From: DAIPKP01 sp964545875
Lineage (GTDB): Bacteria > Synergistota > Synergistia > Synergistales > Aminiphilaceae
Length of the DNA stretch: 64,000 nucleotides
Direction: 5' to 3'
NCBI GenBank assembly: GCA_964545875.1
Contig: CAZJHH010000004.1
Span: forward strand, 1-64,000
This document shows, piece by piece, positions 26,301-35,068 of this stretch (within the stretch, counting starts at the first letter, position 1; the number at the start of each line of letters is the position of its first letter). A program made the position numbers and the translations under genes. Below the pieces are notes generated by a model. It did not search any database. It was given only the letters and a program-made list of their open reading frames with translations, and was not told the DNA's origin.

Positions 26301-28442
26301 TCATCCCTTCAGAGAGAGCCTGGAATGCGTCTCGTCTCCGTCGTCTTCCACCTTGAACCGCTCGGTCATGTTCCGCAGATCTTCGGATGTACCGCTTACC
26401 TCCTGAGCTCCTGTGGCCACGTTCTCCATGGCCGCCGCCACCTCTTCCATGGCTGCCGCCAGGTTTTGCACGTGATCGTCCGTGTTTTCCATAACGCTGG
26501 AGGAGGTGTTGATGAGGGCGATGACCTTTTCGGACTTTGCCACTTCTTCGTCGGTGGTGTTAATGATCTTTCGAATATCCTCAATGGAGCTGGCAATGGC
26601 CTTCTGGATCCCCTCCAGAGCGCTTCCCGCCACATGGGCGATGGAAACTCCCTCCTCCACGCTCTTTCGGCTTTTTTGCATGGACGCCACCGCAGAACCG
26701 GTACCCGCAAGGATCTTGGAGACCAGGTCCGCTACTTCCCGGGCTCCCTGCTGGGATTGCTCCGCCAGCTTGCGCACTTCTTCCGCCACCACCGCAAAAC
26801 CCTTTCCCGCATCTCCAGCCCGGGCGGCCTCGATGGCGGCATTCAGAGCCAGCAGATTAGTCTGGTCCGCAATGCTCGTAATGGTGTCTCCCACCACGCC
26901 GATGCGCTGTGAAAAGGTGTCAAGCTGCTGCAGGAGAGATTCGGTTTCCTCCACCGAAAGCTTGATGCTGTCCATATGCTCCACGGTCTTTTTCACCGTA
27001 TCCAGCCCCTGCTTGGCAGATTCCGCCATCTCCTTGGAGTTGGCGTCCGCATTGGTGGCCAGATTCTGGGCAATCTGGATAAGACTGCTCATCTCCAGCA
27101 TGACCTGCGAAGATTCCACCGCATTGATACGCCCCGATCGGGTCTCCTCGGCAAGTTTGCTGTTGCCCTCCGCCACTTCTCCGGCAGTGCTGGTAACCTC
27201 TTCGGTGGAAGCGGCGGTCTCTTCGGAGATCGCCGAGAGGTGAAGGGCCTTCTGCTTGAGTTCCCGGACGGTTTCCCGCTGCCCATGGATCATTTCCGCC
27301 AGGGCATCCGCCACGGAGCCAAGTTCATCCCGGCCCTCATATTGAAACTCTTCCCGGGTGATGGTAAAATCGCCCTCCTTGGCACGCCCCGCCAAAACCG
27401 TTATGGTTCTGAGAGGACGCACGATAAGAGAAGCCAAAAGGAAGGTAAGAGCGATCCCCGCAAGGACGATGACTCCCGTAATGGCAAGAAGGAGAAGCCG
27501 CAAAACTCGCACTCCCGCCAGAGCCTCGGTTTCATCCACTTCCACCACCACTCCCAGGGGGCTTTTGCCGATTTGAATAACCCCCTGACTTCCCAGAACG
27601 GTATTTCCCTCATAATCCCTCCAGTAGCCTACATGCCTGAACTCTGTATTTCCCCGGTCGATCTGGGGGGCAAGGATATTCAAAGCGTCCCCGGTAATTT
27701 TTTCTTTCATGGCCGCCCCCTGGGAATATTTTCCCCGAAGCGTATCGATCATGAGAAGCCCCTGGGCGTCGATCAAATAGGCATTCCCGGTGGTGCCCAA
27801 ATCCTTGGCATAGGCGTGCACCACTTCCTGAAACTGATCCTGCCCCAAAAAGAGGAAAAAGACACCCACGATATCTCCCCGGGTTCCCTCTTGCAGCACC
27901 GGCCCCGCAAGAACCAGGATACTTTTTTTCACATGCTCGGAGTAAAAGAAGTCGGACCAGTTTATCTTGCCCTGGAGAGCCTCCCGAAGATACTCCCGGT
28001 CCATGAGGTTCACTCCTTCCAGGAAAGGAGAGTTCAGAGAGAAAAGCACATCTCCCTTGATATCCGTAAGGAAATAGTCCTGGTAAGGAAAGAGGGGCCC
28101 CACCCGCTCTTCGAAGTAACGTTTCACCTCGGCCTTTTGACCCTGCCACTCCGGCGAGGCACTGCCCTTTTCATGGGCCAGGGCAAGACTGGAATAGACC
28201 ACGTCCGTGAGGGAAAGCATTTTCCAGTCCACCTCGGCATCGTTCCGCATACCCGTAATGGTATCTCTCTTGACTTCCAGGAAAAGGGAATTCTTGGCAA
28301 AGACCTCGGCTTCCACCGCCTGGCTGGATTTGGAAAGGGAAAGATACGAAAGAAACAACAGGGGAATAAGCCCCGTCAACACAAACAGAAAAATCAACTT
28401 GCTCCGCATCCTGATATTATGAAAGAAACGAAACCACCGCAT
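26301..28442 (-). CDS. Methyl-accepting chemotaxis protein, membrane-bound, dCache-type sensor
   Basis: A 713-residue chemoreceptor. A first transmembrane helix (LIFLFVLTGLIPLLFLSYL) is followed by a roughly 260-residue extracytoplasmic domain with dCache features (YFLTDIKGDVLFSLNS, DYFSEH-like membrane-distal segments). A second helix, LLLLAITGVIVLAGIALTFL, leads to a HAMP segment (LIVRPLRTITVLAGRAKEGDF) and a long signalling coiled coil whose tip reads QTNLLALNAAIEAARAG. dCache receptors usually sense amino acids or carboxylates. ATG 28442 is preceded by GAGGAGG. Monocistronic; no cheA or cheW in the window. Confidence 0.93.
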   Translation of the reverse strand: MRWFRFFHNIRMRSKLIFLFVLTGLIPLLFLSYLSLSKSSQAVEAEVFAKNSLFLEVKRDTITGMRNDAEVDWKMLSLTDVVYSSLALAHEKGSASPEWQGQKAEVKRYFEERVGPLFPYQDYFLTDIKGDVLFSLNSPFLEGVNLMDREYLREALQGKINWSDFFYSEHVKKSILVLAGPVLQEGTRGDIVGVFFLFLGQDQFQEVVHAYAKDLGTTGNAYLIDAQGLLMIDTLRGKYSQGAAMKEKITGDALNILAPQIDRGNTEFRHVGYWRDYEGNTVLGSQGVIQIGKSPLGVVVEVDETEALAGVRVLRLLLLAITGVIVLAGIALTFLLASLIVRPLRTITVLAGRAKEGDFTITREEFQYEGRDELGSVADALAEMIHGQRETVRELKQKALHLSAISEETAASTEEVTSTAGEVAEGNSKLAEETRSGRINAVESSQVMLEMSSLIQIAQNLATNADANSKEMAESAKQGLDTVKKTVEHMDSIKLSVEETESLLQQLDTFSQRIGVVGDTITSIADQTNLLALNAAIEAARAGDAGKGFAVVAEEVRKLAEQSQQGAREVADLVSKILAGTGSAVASMQKSRKSVEEGVSIAHVAGSALEGIQKAIASSIEDIRKIINTTDEEVAKSEKVIALINTSSSVMENTDDHVQNLAAAMEEVAAAMENVATGAQEVSGTSEDLRNMTERFKVEDDGDETHSRLSLKG

Positions 28443-28865
28443 CGTTACTCCTCCTCTCATGTACTCGTCCGGCCGCCACATTCATGACGATCCCAAAGGA
28501 TCGGCAATTACGGGGCTTCTTCAAAAGAATCCCTGAACCTATCCGGAACTGCGGTGACAAAGGTGCTTCTCAAACAAGCCTTTATAGCCGCCCCTCTCGA
28601 ACAATCCGAGCCCTTAACGAAACCTTCCGCATCTGCATACTCCAGGAACTCTGCAAGACCCCAGACACCGGGAAGCTTCCGAAAAAAGGAGTTTTCCACG
28701 GCAACGCCTTCGACGAAAACCAGCCGTCAACAAATGAACGTTATCTTCAACAAATCGTATCACAAATTCTGGGGAATAGGAAACTCTTGGGCTCCTCCAA
28801 AGGGCTCAAAGAGAGCTTTTGAGGATGCAAAAGAGTTCGTAAAAAGAAAAAAATATGCAAATAAA
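28443..28865. other. 423-bp gap, no confident gene; possible decayed minus-strand frame
   Basis: Between the chemoreceptor start and the flavodoxin terminator no frame has a good start and ribosome binding site. On the minus strand about 70 codons remain open from near 28726 to a stop at 28508-28510, reading LVFVEGVAVENSFFRKL and later KACLRSTFVTAVPDRFRD. An in-frame TGA (28727-28729) precedes them. It could be the tail of a decayed gene, or nothing. Confidence 0.35.
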
Positions 28866-28868
28866 AAA

Positions 28869-28887
28869 GGGATCCCCCGGGGATCCC
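28869..28887 (-). terminator. Rho-independent terminator after the flavodoxin gene
   Basis: GGGATCCCC pairs with GGGGATCCC. Read on the minus strand it is followed by TTTTTTATTTG. Confidence 0.8.
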
Positions 28888-28925
28888 CAAAAAGGCCCTT
28901 CTCATACCGTTTTTCTCTGTTCATG

Positions 28926-29432
28926 TCAGGAAAGAATCTCTTCCTTTACGGATGTCACCCATTCCCTAAGACGCTCTTCCGTAAGCTCGGGCTGGTTATT
29001 TTCATCCAGGGGAAGTCCCACGAAGCGGTTTTCCCGAAGTCCTTTGGAGTCGGCAAAATTGAATCCCTCCACGGGCCACGTCCCCACCACGGATCCCCGG
29101 CGCTCCCGGACCTTATCGTAGAGAATGCCCAGGGCATCCACAAAGGTATCCGCATATCCTTCCTGGTCGCCGCATCCGAAAAGGGCGACTTTCTTTCCCT
29201 CCAGGCTCACCGCATCGAGGTTATCTATGAAGCTGTTCCAGTCATCCTGAAGTTCTCCGTATCCCCAGGTGGAACAACCGAAGAACAGTACCGGATATTC
29301 CCGAAGATTCTCCGCCTTCGCCTGAGCCACGTCGTATACATCCACGCCTTCTCCTAGAAGTACCGCCAGATCCTGGGCGATTTTTCTCGTGGTTCCCAGG
29401 GTACTTCCGTAAAAAATACCAATTCGGGGCAT
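28926..29432 (-). CDS. Flavodoxin (long-chain)
   Basis: A 168-residue flavodoxin, an FMN electron carrier that replaces ferredoxin, often under iron limitation. The phosphate-binding loop is GIFYGSTLGTTRKIAQ (residues 4-19), the second FMN loop GCSTWGYGELQDDWNSF and the third FGCGDQEGYADTFVDALG, with the long-chain insertion near the C terminus. ATG 29432 is chosen because AAAAGGAGGTTTCACCCT lies just before it; a longer in-frame extension has no ribosome binding site. Monocistronic, with a 21-bp inverted repeat about 50 bp upstream. Confidence 0.95.
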   Translation of the reverse strand: MPRIGIFYGSTLGTTRKIAQDLAVLLGEGVDVYDVAQAKAENLREYPVLFFGCSTWGYGELQDDWNSFIDNLDAVSLEGKKVALFGCGDQEGYADTFVDALGILYDKVRERRGSVVGTWPVEGFNFADSKGLRENRFVGLPLDENNQPELTEERLREWVTSVKEEILS

Positions 29433-29481
29433 AGGGTGAAACCTCCTTTTTCGTACAGAAATCGTTTGGGACAGTTGCGCC

Positions 29482-29525
29482 ATGGGGAAGCAATAGTTTT
29501 ATGAATAAAACTATTGCTTCCCCAT
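29482..29525. repeat. 21-bp perfect inverted repeat upstream of the flavodoxin gene
   Basis: Arms 29482-29502 and 29505-29525 are exact complements with a 2-nt spacer. The repeat lies 50 bp upstream of the flavodoxin ATG, with no adjacent T-run. It could be an operator, a transcript-stabilising hairpin or a terminator of the upstream gene, though that gene has its own terminator at 29591-29618. Confidence 0.6.
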
Positions 29526-29590
29526 TGTAAAGGGTCTTGTTAAAATGTCAAGCACCTTTGGCAAATCTCAAACACAGCAAAGACAACGAA

Positions 29591-29618
29591 AAAGGCCTCC
29601 CGTTATACGAGAGACCTT
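29591..29618 (-). terminator. Rho-independent terminator after the GH3 gene
   Basis: AAGGCCTC and GAGACCTT pair with one G-U position. On the minus strand the hairpin is followed by TTTTTCG. Confidence 0.7.
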
Positions 29619-29695
29619 GAAACCTCCTGGGGGAAACTTTCTCCGCACAAGAGACAGCGGAACAATTATTTGTTTTTCTATAAAAACAAACAGCC

Positions 29696-31459
29696 CTAAA
29701 AGTCTTGCATCCCCCACCCCCGGGGATAGAAGCCCGGAAGCTCCACGGGAAGTTTTCCTTTGGGGAGAGCCTTCCCGGTAAGAATCCATCCCAGGGCTTC
29801 GAGAGAAGCCGGGGTATCTCCATAGGTACACAGATAGGCCGCCGCCCGGGGCATTTGCAGAAGATCGTAGGGAGAGCGAAGGGCAAGGTAAAGAAGAGGT
29901 TTTTCGGAAAAATCTTTCACCAACGTTCCAAGCCCGGGATATCTGGTCAATCCCCAGGAAGCTACTCCCAGGCAAGGAGCGTTCTCAATCTCCCGAACTT
30001 CTTCGGAGGAGAGGGGGACAGGTTCCTCTTCCAGAGAAGACCGCACGTACAGAGGGAGAAACTGCGGCACTTCCTCAAGAAGAGGCAGCACGTCCTCCCG
30101 GCGTTCTTCCGGCACAAGCAAAGGTATGCGGGCATTTTCGGAAAGGGGAAGCAGGTTCCCTTCGTTTCGAACCAGGGTAACGCTTTCTTGGGCAATTCTG
30201 CGGGAGACCTCCAGAGATTCCTCTTTCTGCAGGAGATCCCTCCAATGTTCTCGCGGAAAGGGATCGTCCAGAATGCGGGTTCGGATTTTAGCGGTGAGGA
30301 TCCGAAGCACCGATTCATCGATCCGCCTTTCAGAAATTCGCCCGGACCGTACTCCCTCCACCAGACCCGAAAAGACCTCCTCGAACACCGAAGGCCCCGA
30401 ATCGGGGTCCGCTCCGTAGAGGAGCACGTCCGCCCCGGCCTCCACCGTCAAGAGGGCCGCCTCTTTCGCTCCCCATCCCTGCCGGATGGCTCCCATGCCC
30501 ATGGAATCCGTCACGATAATTCCCTCGAAACCTTGTCGTCGTAATCCCTGGAGCACCTCCCGGGAAAGGGTGGCGGGAAGCTCAGGGTTTTCGGGAGCCA
30601 GGGCGGGCACCAGCACATGGGCGGTCATGACGGCGGGAACCCCCGCCCGGATCATCTCCCCAAAGGGAAGAAGGTCCACCTCTTCCAGTACTTCCAAGGG
30701 GCGATCCACCCTGGGAAGCCCCACATGAGAGTCCACATGGGTATCTCCATGGCCTGGATAGTGTTTGGGCGTGCAGAGTACTCCCTCACTTTCGTAAGGC
30801 CGCACCATGGCAACCCCGAGAGAAGCCACCTCCCGAGGATCCTCCCCGAAGGAGCGAATATTGATCACCGGATTGGCGGGGTTGCTGTTCACGTCCACCA
30901 CGGGAGCAAAGTTCCAGGTAATGCCCAGAGCACGGAGCTCCGAGGCGGTAACCCGGGCCTGCTCCTTCGCAAGCTCCGGATCTCCCGCAGCTCCCAGAGC
31001 CATATTCCCCGGAAAAACCGTAACTCCCTGCCGAATACGATCGATGAGCCCTCCTTCCTGGTCGATGGAGAAAAAGGGAGGAAGCATACCGTACCGGCGG
31101 GCATCCTCCTGGGCTCCGGTGATCAGAGCCACCGTCTGTTCGAGGGAATCCACGTTCCCCCGGGAGGAGTAGAGAATAAGCCCTCCCGGAGCGTAGCGCT
31201 CAAGAAGATCTTCAAGTTCCGGCGAGGCTGGGCCTCCTCGGAACGAGAAAAAGAGCATCTGCCCGATCTTCTGCTCCAGGGACAGAGTGGAAAGAAGGGA
31301 TTCTTCCCGGGAGGGAGAAGGGTCGCACGAACTCTCTCCCCGGGAGGGAATAAAAACTCCTCCCCAGAAAAGAAGTCCCGAGACGACGAGACATACCGTC
31401 TTCAGAAAAGGTTTGGTGCTGTTTTTTTGCCAAATCACGGAACGAAAACCCCCTTTCAA
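29696..31459 (-). CDS. nagZ: Exported GH3 beta-N-acetylhexosaminidase (NagZ-like)
   Basis: A 587-residue GH3 glycosidase with an N-terminal signal or anchor segment (KTVCLVVSGLLFWGGVF). It shows LSLEQKIGQMLFFSF, the His/Asp loop KHYPGHGDTHVDSHVGLP that distinguishes NagZ-type enzymes, and the nucleophile Asp in IIVTDSMGMGAI. It has a C-terminal GH3 domain (about 390-587), unlike short cytoplasmic E. coli NagZ, so it resembles the secreted two-domain type. It would remove GlcNAc from muropeptides or chitooligosaccharides. The start is TTG at 31459 after AAAGGATC; a GTG at 31438 is also possible. Divergent from tpx. Confidence 0.88.
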   Translation of the reverse strand: MKGGFRSVIWQKNSTKPFLKTVCLVVSGLLFWGGVFIPSRGESSCDPSPSREESLLSTLSLEQKIGQMLFFSFRGGPASPELEDLLERYAPGGLILYSSRGNVDSLEQTVALITGAQEDARRYGMLPPFFSIDQEGGLIDRIRQGVTVFPGNMALGAAGDPELAKEQARVTASELRALGITWNFAPVVDVNSNPANPVINIRSFGEDPREVASLGVAMVRPYESEGVLCTPKHYPGHGDTHVDSHVGLPRVDRPLEVLEEVDLLPFGEMIRAGVPAVMTAHVLVPALAPENPELPATLSREVLQGLRRQGFEGIIVTDSMGMGAIRQGWGAKEAALLTVEAGADVLLYGADPDSGPSVFEEVFSGLVEGVRSGRISERRIDESVLRILTAKIRTRILDDPFPREHWRDLLQKEESLEVSRRIAQESVTLVRNEGNLLPLSENARIPLLVPEERREDVLPLLEEVPQFLPLYVRSSLEEEPVPLSSEEVREIENAPCLGVASWGLTRYPGLGTLVKDFSEKPLLYLALRSPYDLLQMPRAAAYLCTYGDTPASLEALGWILTGKALPKGKLPVELPGFYPRGWGMQDF

Positions 31460-31627
31460 GATCCTTTAGAAACGCGTGCATACAAAGGAATTTACAAATC
31501 CACACGAGAAAAACTCAAACAGTTTTTATTTTTAGAAAAACACTTCCGATTTCGCAAATTTTGGGATACAATTCATGTCAAGAGGATAGCGGGACTATCC
31601 CACTTTTGCAAAGGCGGGTGTTAGAGT

Positions 31628-32137
31628 ATGGAGAGACAGGGCATTATCACCATGAAGGGAAATCCTCTCACTCTGGTGGGACCGGAACTGCGACCCGGAG
31701 ATCGGGCCCCGGACTTTTCGGTATTGGACAGGGCTCTCAAACCCGTGTCCCTGGCAAATTTCGCCGGCAAGATCAAGGTTATCAGCACCACCCCATCCCT
31801 GGATACCCCGGTCTGCGACCTTCAGGCCCACCGCTTCAACGAGGAAGCCGCCTCCTTGGGAGAACACGTGGCCATTTTGAACATAAGCATGGATCTTCCC
31901 TTCGCCATCGCCCGGTTCTGCGTCGCCGAAGGAATCGACGCCATTTCAGTGCTTTCGGATCACCGGGAGGCCTCTTTCGGCACCAGGTGGGGACTGCTCA
32001 TCAAGGAGCTCCGCCTTCTCGCCCGGGGAACCTTTCTTGTGGACCGTGAAAACGTAGTCCGCTATGCCGCCATAGTTGAGGAACAGACGAACGAACCCGA
32101 TTACGAAAGCCTCCTTACCGCTCTTCGGAAACTGTAA
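31628..32137 (+). CDS. tpx: Thiol peroxidase (atypical 2-Cys peroxiredoxin)
   Basis: A 169-residue peroxiredoxin of the Tpx family. The peroxidatic Cys is in TPSLDTPVCDLQ (about residue 61) and the resolving Cys in DLPFAIARFCVAEG (about 95), the spacing of E. coli Tpx. It reduces hydrogen and lipid peroxides using thioredoxin. The start at 31628 gives the N terminus expected for Tpx before KGNPLTLVG, although its ribosome binding site is weak; ATG 31652 is an alternative. Divergent from nagZ, followed by a strong terminator. Confidence 0.95.
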   Translation: MERQGIITMKGNPLTLVGPELRPGDRAPDFSVLDRALKPVSLANFAGKIKVISTTPSLDTPVCDLQAHRFNEEAASLGEHVAILNISMDLPFAIARFCVAEGIDAISVLSDHREASFGTRWGLLIKELRLLARGTFLVDRENVVRYAAIVEEQTNEPDYESLLTALRKL

Positions 32138-32270
32138 TTACGTAAAAATGCTTAGACAGGACCGGGCCTTTTCCCCGAGGGATTTTCACTGAAAGAGGCG
32201 TATAGTCACGGTGTGCCACGCAAAAAGGACGCACACCACTCATTACAAACGAAACCACTCCTTTCGCATT

Positions 32271-32305
32271 CTGCGGGGCATCTCTTATGAAGAGATGCCC
32301 CGCAG
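32271..32305. terminator. Terminator between convergent tpx and AOR genes
   Basis: CTGCGGGGCATCTCTT (32271-32286) is exactly complementary to 32290-32305, leaving a 3-nt loop. GCATTTTTA follows on the plus strand. Confidence 0.9.
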
Positions 32306-32311
32306 GCATTT

Positions 32312-34171
32312 TTACAGCCCCAGGCGCTGAAGAGTTCCCTCCAGCGGAACTCCCTCCGTCTCATCCCACCCCCGGGCGACATAGTACTCCCGGAGCATGA
32401 GAGAAAGATCTCCAATGACACAGCGTTCCTCCTCGGCATAGCGCCCGAATTCGGGGAGTGAAAGCACCCGGGAGGGAAGCTCGTCCGCCTGGGCGGTCAT
32501 GCCTTGGCGCACATTGAAGAGGCGCTGGAGATTTACTCCCCGTTCTCCGATGTCCAGAAGCTCTCCCCCGGTAATATCCCATCCGGTGCTCCCCCGAAGC
32601 ATGGCAGCGTAGTGTTCCGGAGTAACCCCCACGTACTGGTAAAACTTGCAGGTACAGAGAAGTTCCGGAAGGGTTCCCGCATCCTGAAGAAGCTTCACCG
32701 CCTTCCCCTTGCCTCGCTCTTCCCAGGGATCCACCTCTTCGGGGTGGGGAAGCCCATGAGAAAGAAGGCCGAAATCCTGCTTATCCGCATCCCAGGCCTT
32801 GGCCTCCACGGGGTGGATATGACACATGCCCCGGCTTCCCGTGGCATAGCTGAGCCCCAGGGATTTTCCCGACCGAGGGTCGTGAGCCGGGCCTTCCAGG
32901 CCCTTCACGTGCACCGCCCCGGAAAGAGCCTCCTTTCCAAGCTCTTCCGCCATACGGCGCACTCCCCGGGCAAGAAAATTTCCCGGCCCCTCCCTAAGGG
33001 CAATTTTACGAAGCATCTCCGGAAAAACCTCCGCATCTCCCCAGGAACAGCGTTCTTCTTCCGGAATAAGCCCCTTTTCGGAACACTCCATGAAAAAGGC
33101 CAGGCATGCCCCGGCAGAGATGGTATCCAGGCCGTATTCGTTACAGAGCCAGGAGGCGTGTACCGCGGCGTCCACATCCTCGTTAACGCAAAAGGCGGTG
33201 AATGCCGCCACGGATTCGTACTCTCCTCCTTCGTGAGAGGGGGTTTTCCAGGGGCCGTGGGCAACCTGGAGAATCCGGCCGCACTGCACCGTACACCCCC
33301 GGTAGCATCCATGAGAATGTTGAAAATTGACACCGTAGTAGTGATCGAAAATCTCCTGTCCCTTCCCCCAGAAGTTGCTCTTCCAGTTTTTGGTAGGAAG
33401 ATCGCCGCTGGCGTCGGAGTAGGGATATCCTCCCATGGTCCCCCATTTCCGGAACGCTTCGGTTCCCGAAGAAGCCATCACCGCCTTGTGTCCTTTCCGG
33501 CAGGCTTCGAGAAAAGCCGTTTCGTCCGCCAAAGGAACGGTACCCGTACCTCGGATCGCCAGGGCCAGCAGGTTTTTGGAGCCCATCACCGCCCCGCCTC
33601 CACACCGCCCTGCCGCCCGATGCTTATGCATTACCGTACCGTAAAGAACCAGGTTTTCTCCTCCCGGCCCGATGGTAAGGATGTCGAAAGGCTCCGGTCC
33701 CAGCCGCTCCTGAAGAAGCTTCTCCTTTCGAGAGCAGAGTTCCCCAGAAAGCTCCGGACAGGGCAGAAGACGAACCTCCCGATCTTCCACCACCAGGGCG
33801 ATAGGCTCCGACGCCTTGCCGACGACCACCAGAAAGTCTACGCCCGCCCTCCGAAGGGAAAATCCCGCCTCCCCTCCGAGGCGGCTCTCTCCCCAGAGCT
33901 CCGTAAGAGGAGAGACGAAGCAGATTTCCAGGCTTCCCCCTCCGGGAACCCGGGGATCCGTAAGGGGCCCCGTGGCAAAAACAAGGAGATTCTCCTCTCC
34001 CAGGGGATCTCCCCCGGAAACCCAGGCATCGAAGATAATGCGTGCCGCATAGGCGCTTCCTCCGCAATACTTTCGGAGATCCTCCCGGAGAGGGCGCCTC
34101 TCGACGCTCCTCCGGGAAAGATCCACCCAGAGCTCGGATCCTCCGTAACCCGCCATGTCGTTCATAGCCAT
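32312..34171 (-). CDS. Aldehyde:ferredoxin oxidoreductase family protein (tungstopterin enzyme), copy 1
   Basis: A 619-residue AOR-family protein that would oxidise an aldehyde to the acid with a W- or Mo-bis-pterin, passing electrons to ferredoxin. Family features include VDLSRRSVERRPL at the N terminus, GPLTDPRVPGGG, RAAGRCGGGAVMGSKNL and NEYGLDTISAGA. The [4Fe-4S] ligands are spaced C-x3-C-x3-C (Cys289, 293, 297 in GCYRGCTVQCGR) instead of the classical C-x2-C-x3-C, as in an AOR subgroup, with a later Cys in LLCTCKFYQYVG. GAGAGGAG precedes ATG 34171. It starts 42 bp after a soluble chemoreceptor gene, apparently in one operon with an O2 sensor. Confidence 0.92.
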   Translation of the reverse strand: MAMNDMAGYGGSELWVDLSRRSVERRPLREDLRKYCGGSAYAARIIFDAWVSGGDPLGEENLLVFATGPLTDPRVPGGGSLEICFVSPLTELWGESRLGGEAGFSLRRAGVDFLVVVGKASEPIALVVEDREVRLLPCPELSGELCSRKEKLLQERLGPEPFDILTIGPGGENLVLYGTVMHKHRAAGRCGGGAVMGSKNLLALAIRGTGTVPLADETAFLEACRKGHKAVMASSGTEAFRKWGTMGGYPYSDASGDLPTKNWKSNFWGKGQEIFDHYYGVNFQHSHGCYRGCTVQCGRILQVAHGPWKTPSHEGGEYESVAAFTAFCVNEDVDAAVHASWLCNEYGLDTISAGACLAFFMECSEKGLIPEEERCSWGDAEVFPEMLRKIALREGPGNFLARGVRRMAEELGKEALSGAVHVKGLEGPAHDPRSGKSLGLSYATGSRGMCHIHPVEAKAWDADKQDFGLLSHGLPHPEEVDPWEERGKGKAVKLLQDAGTLPELLCTCKFYQYVGVTPEHYAAMLRGSTGWDITGGELLDIGERGVNLQRLFNVRQGMTAQADELPSRVLSLPEFGRYAEEERCVIGDLSLMLREYYVARGWDETEGVPLEGTLQRLGL

Positions 34172-34213
34172 GCTCCTCTCTAACTCTCTTGCAATCCAGG
34201 CTCCCGCACAACG

Positions 34214-35056
34214 TTAAAGCCGAATCTTTTCGAGACTCTTCTGGGCCTTTCCGATGGAAGAAACGATGGACACCATGGAGTCGAAATTCCGCCGGGCATA
34301 GTCGAGAACTTCCACCGCATCGGTGAGATCCTCCTGCCCCTCGCTCATTCCTCCCGAAGCTCCGTCCATCACCGAGATAATACTATCCATAAATTCCTTG
34401 CTCGAACCGAGAAGCCCCTGAAATTTCTCCAGAGACTCCTGAACCAACCCGAAGACTTCGCTTACCTGGCGGATATTTTCCATGGCCTCCCCTACGGCGG
34501 CGGAGATTTCCGTAACTCGCCCGGTAATGCGCTCCGAAGCTTCGTGAGTCTGTACGGAGAGCTTCTGAACTTCATGGGCCACCACGGAAAAGCCCCGGCC
34601 GTGCTCTCCCGCCCGGGCGGCCTCGATGGAAGCGTTGAGAGCCAGAAGATTCGTCTGCTTGGCGATCTTCTGGATATCTTCGGACATCTTTTTCACTTCC
34701 AGAAACTGATTCAGCGTTTCATAGGTGGCATCCACCGTGGTAGAGACGTTTTCGCTCATTCCCTCCATGTTGGTGCCGGAACGGCGAAACTCCTCCTCCA
34801 GCTCCTCGTTGAGGGCATTGATGCGTATCGCATTCTCCCGGGCGGTGGCGGCACTTTTTTCGAAATTGCCGATGTGCCGGGCAAAATTGCCGTGGAGCTC
34901 CGTAAAGGTCTCCGATAGGGCGGTCAGCCTCCCCTGAAGGCGAAGCACCCGGTTGGCGATGGCCTCGTCGAAGTTCCCCGTAAAGGAGTTGAGCACTACC
35001 GTGGCAAAATGGGCGCTTGCCAACCGTTCCAGAGCCTCTCGCTCTCCGGTGTTCAT
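34214..35056 (-). CDS. Soluble (cytoplasmic) chemoreceptor, short MCP
   Basis: A 280-residue chemoreceptor-like protein with no transmembrane segments. Residues about 30-125 form a helical N-terminal part; the signalling tip is QTNLLALNASIEAARAGEHGRGFSVVAHEVQKLS. It begins 12 bp after a diiron metallo-beta-lactamase-fold gene. In Treponema denticola the neighbouring genes for a cytoplasmic receptor (TDE2496) and the diiron protein ODP (TDE2498) form an oxygen-sensing chemotaxis unit, and this pair looks like the same arrangement. It therefore probably relays an O2 or redox signal to CheA/CheW encoded elsewhere. Confidence 0.88.
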   Translation of the reverse strand: MNTGEREALERLASAHFATVVLNSFTGNFDEAIANRVLRLQGRLTALSETFTELHGNFARHIGNFEKSAATARENAIRINALNEELEEEFRRSGTNMEGMSENVSTTVDATYETLNQFLEVKKMSEDIQKIAKQTNLLALNASIEAARAGEHGRGFSVVAHEVQKLSVQTHEASERITGRVTEISAAVGEAMENIRQVSEVFGLVQESLEKFQGLLGSSKEFMDSIISVMDGASGGMSEGQEDLTDAVEVLDYARRNFDSMVSIVSSIGKAQKSLEKIRL

Positions 35057-35068
35057 GAAATCACCTCC

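Noticed and set aside
28554..29357. 267-codon plus-strand frame across the gap before the flavodoxin gene
   Set aside because: It overlaps the flavodoxin gene antisense, runs through its terminator, lacks a ribosome binding site and has no conserved-looking segment.
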